NCBI GenBank assembly: GCA_900549445.1
Contig: UROS01000040.1
Coordinates: 1-15,387 of the forward strand
Source: an uncultured Porphyromonadaceae bacterium
GTDB taxonomy: Bacteria > Bacteroidota > Bacteroidia > Bacteroidales > Muribaculaceae
Direction of reading: 5' to 3'
DNA length: 15,387 nt
Positions 14,324-15,387 of the stretch are shown here, piece after piece. Numbering within the stretch: position 1 is the first letter of the stretch; each line of letters begins with the position of its first letter. The notes beneath the pieces were generated by a model. It was not told the DNA's origin and did not search any database. It was given only the letters and a program-made list of their open reading frames with translations. Made by a program: the position numbers and the translations under genes.

Positions 14324-15387
14324 TTAACTGATGATTTCGAGCGCTTTGCGGGTTGCCTCGTCGTGGGTTGCCTCGTAGTCGCCGAGGGTCGGGCCGGAGA
14401 TGAACTGAACGGCTGCTATTGTGCGCAGGATGGCGGGATAGATGTCGGTATATCTGATCTTGCCCTTGAGGAATGCGCTTACGGCAACCTCGTTGGCGGC
14501 GTTGATTACGCAGGCGGTGTTGCCTCCCTGGGTCAGCGCCAGCCCGGCGAGGGTGAGACACGGGAATTTCTTCTCATCGGGCTTCTCGAAGGTGAGGGTG
14601 GCGTAGTCGGCGAGCCTCATGGCGCGTTCGGCGCCCGGAAGGCGGGCAGTGTCGCCGAGGGCGTAGCTTATGGGCAGATGCATGTCGGGGAGGCCGAGCT
14701 GCGCCTTGATGGCGCCGTCGGTGAACTGCACCATGGAGTGGACTATCGACTGGGGGTGGACAACCGCCTCGATTCTTTCCTGCGGAATGCCGAAGAGCCA
14801 GCGTGCCTCGATGATCTCAAACGCCTTGTTGAGCATCGTGGCGGAGTCGATGGTTATTTTCGCGCCCATCTGCCAGCGCGGATGGTTGAGGGCCTGCTCA
14901 ACGGTCACGTCGCGGAGCTGTTCGGCCGTAAAGTTTCTGAACGGGCCGCCCGACGCCGTGATTATCAGTTTTTCGACCGAGCGACGGTCTTCGCCGGCCA
15001 GACACTGGTAGATGGCGGAGTGTTCCGAGTCGACCGGAATCACCCTCGATTTGCTCTCCGCGAGCAGACGGTTGACGAGTTCGCCGGCAACGACGAGGGT
15101 CTCCTTGTTGGCCAGGGCAATGTCCTTGCCCGCTTTTATGGCGCGTACGGTGGGGAGGAGTCCGCTGTAGCCCACGGTGGCGGTCACGACCTTGTCGATG
15201 TCGTCGCGCTCCATGGCGTCGGCGAGAGCCTGCGCGCCCGTGGCGGTTTCTATTCCGAGGGGAGCGAGGGCATTGCGCAGGGCTGTATACTTTCCGGGGT
15301 CGGCGATTATGGCGAGTGCCGGACGGTGGCGCCGTGCCTGACTTATGAGGAGGTGGACGTTGCTCCCGGCGGCGAGCACCTGAGCCT
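14324..15387 (-). CDS. dxr: 1-deoxy-D-xylulose 5-phosphate reductoisomerase (N-terminus cut off)
   Basis: Second enzyme of the MEP isoprenoid pathway: converts 1-deoxyxylulose 5-phosphate to 2-C-methylerythritol 4-phosphate with NADPH and a divalent metal. The frame is open to the right edge (…AQVLAAGSNVHLLISQARRH), so about 30-35 N-terminal residues with the nucleotide-binding GSTGSIG loop lie outside. Present are ALANKETLV, the metal-binding PVDSEHSAI, the flexible-loop region LNHPRWQMGAKITIDSATML, NKAFEIIEA with the conserved Asn/Lys/Glu, and the C-terminal helical domain. Both a GTG at 15377 and any internal start are false; translation begins outside the window. First visible gene of the dxr-rseP-rlmI-dpp3 unit. 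Confidence 0.96.
   Translation of the reverse strand, partial: AQVLAAGSNVHLLISQARRHRPALAIIADPGKYTALRNALAPLGIETATGAQALADAMERDDIDKVVTATVGYSGLLPTVRAIKAGKDIALANKETLVVAGELVNRLLAESKSRVIPVDSEHSAIYQCLAGEDRRSVEKLIITASGGPFRNFTAEQLRDVTVEQALNHPRWQMGAKITIDSATMLNKAFEIIEARWLFGIPQERIEAVVHPQSIVHSMVQFTDGAIKAQLGLPDMHLPISYALGDTARLPGAERAMRLADYATLTFEKPDEKKFPCLTLAGLALTQGGNTACVINAANEVAVSAFLKGKIRYTDIYPAILRTIAAVQFISGPTLGDYEATHDEATRKALEIIS

Overview
The window looks like a chromosomal housekeeping segment from a gut-type Bacteroidales genome with fairly high GC; a Muribaculaceae-like organism is my guess. The evidence is a set of promoter-like sites of the Bacteroidota type (TAnnTTTG, with weak or absent -33 boxes), a PorX-type response regulator/PglZ protein beside a PorW/SprE-type lipoprotein, an M49 peptidase with a lipoprotein signal, an Imm17-like small membrane protein, and start codons that mostly lack a Shine-Dalgarno sequence. 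No ribosomal RNA or tRNA was seen, so the lineage below order level is inference.

Left block (1-6215): apart from a possible 13-codon tail of a plus-strand gene at the left edge, everything is on the minus strand. Transcription runs porW/sprE-like -> porX-like (14 nt gap), then after a 57 nt gap with its own promoter-like box tsaE -> Imm17-like small protein (ATGA overlap) -> birA (16 nt gap). This block combines an envelope/secretion-associated pair (PorW/PorX type) with tRNA t6A modification (TsaE) and biotin attachment (BirA).

Middle block (6216-9678): this is the unusual part. It holds two short recent-looking genes, rpsU (minus) and an unrecognised basic protein (plus, 7537-8022), a MATE exporter (minus), and three repeat-rich intergenic stretches. 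Two stretches carry related copies of a non-coding element, at 7089-7404 and 9407-9665. The second copy has 19-bp perfect terminal inverted repeats, and both contain a 26-bp inverted repeat whose arms are themselves small palindromes. They behave like MITEs. The third stretch (6216-6703) has REP-like GC-rich palindromes and a possible relic of the same element family.

Right block (9679-15387): one minus-strand transcription unit, dxr (cut by the window edge) -> rseP -> rlmI -> dpp3. Gaps are 28, 1 and 23 nt. It links isoprenoid precursor synthesis, intramembrane proteolysis, 23S rRNA methylation and a dipeptidyl-peptidase III lipoprotein.

I do not see a defence system, prophage, CRISPR array or biosynthetic cluster. 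The most novel candidates are the nested-palindrome MITE family, the Imm17-like protein fixed inside a housekeeping operon, the PorW-PorX pair, and the unrecognised basic protein.
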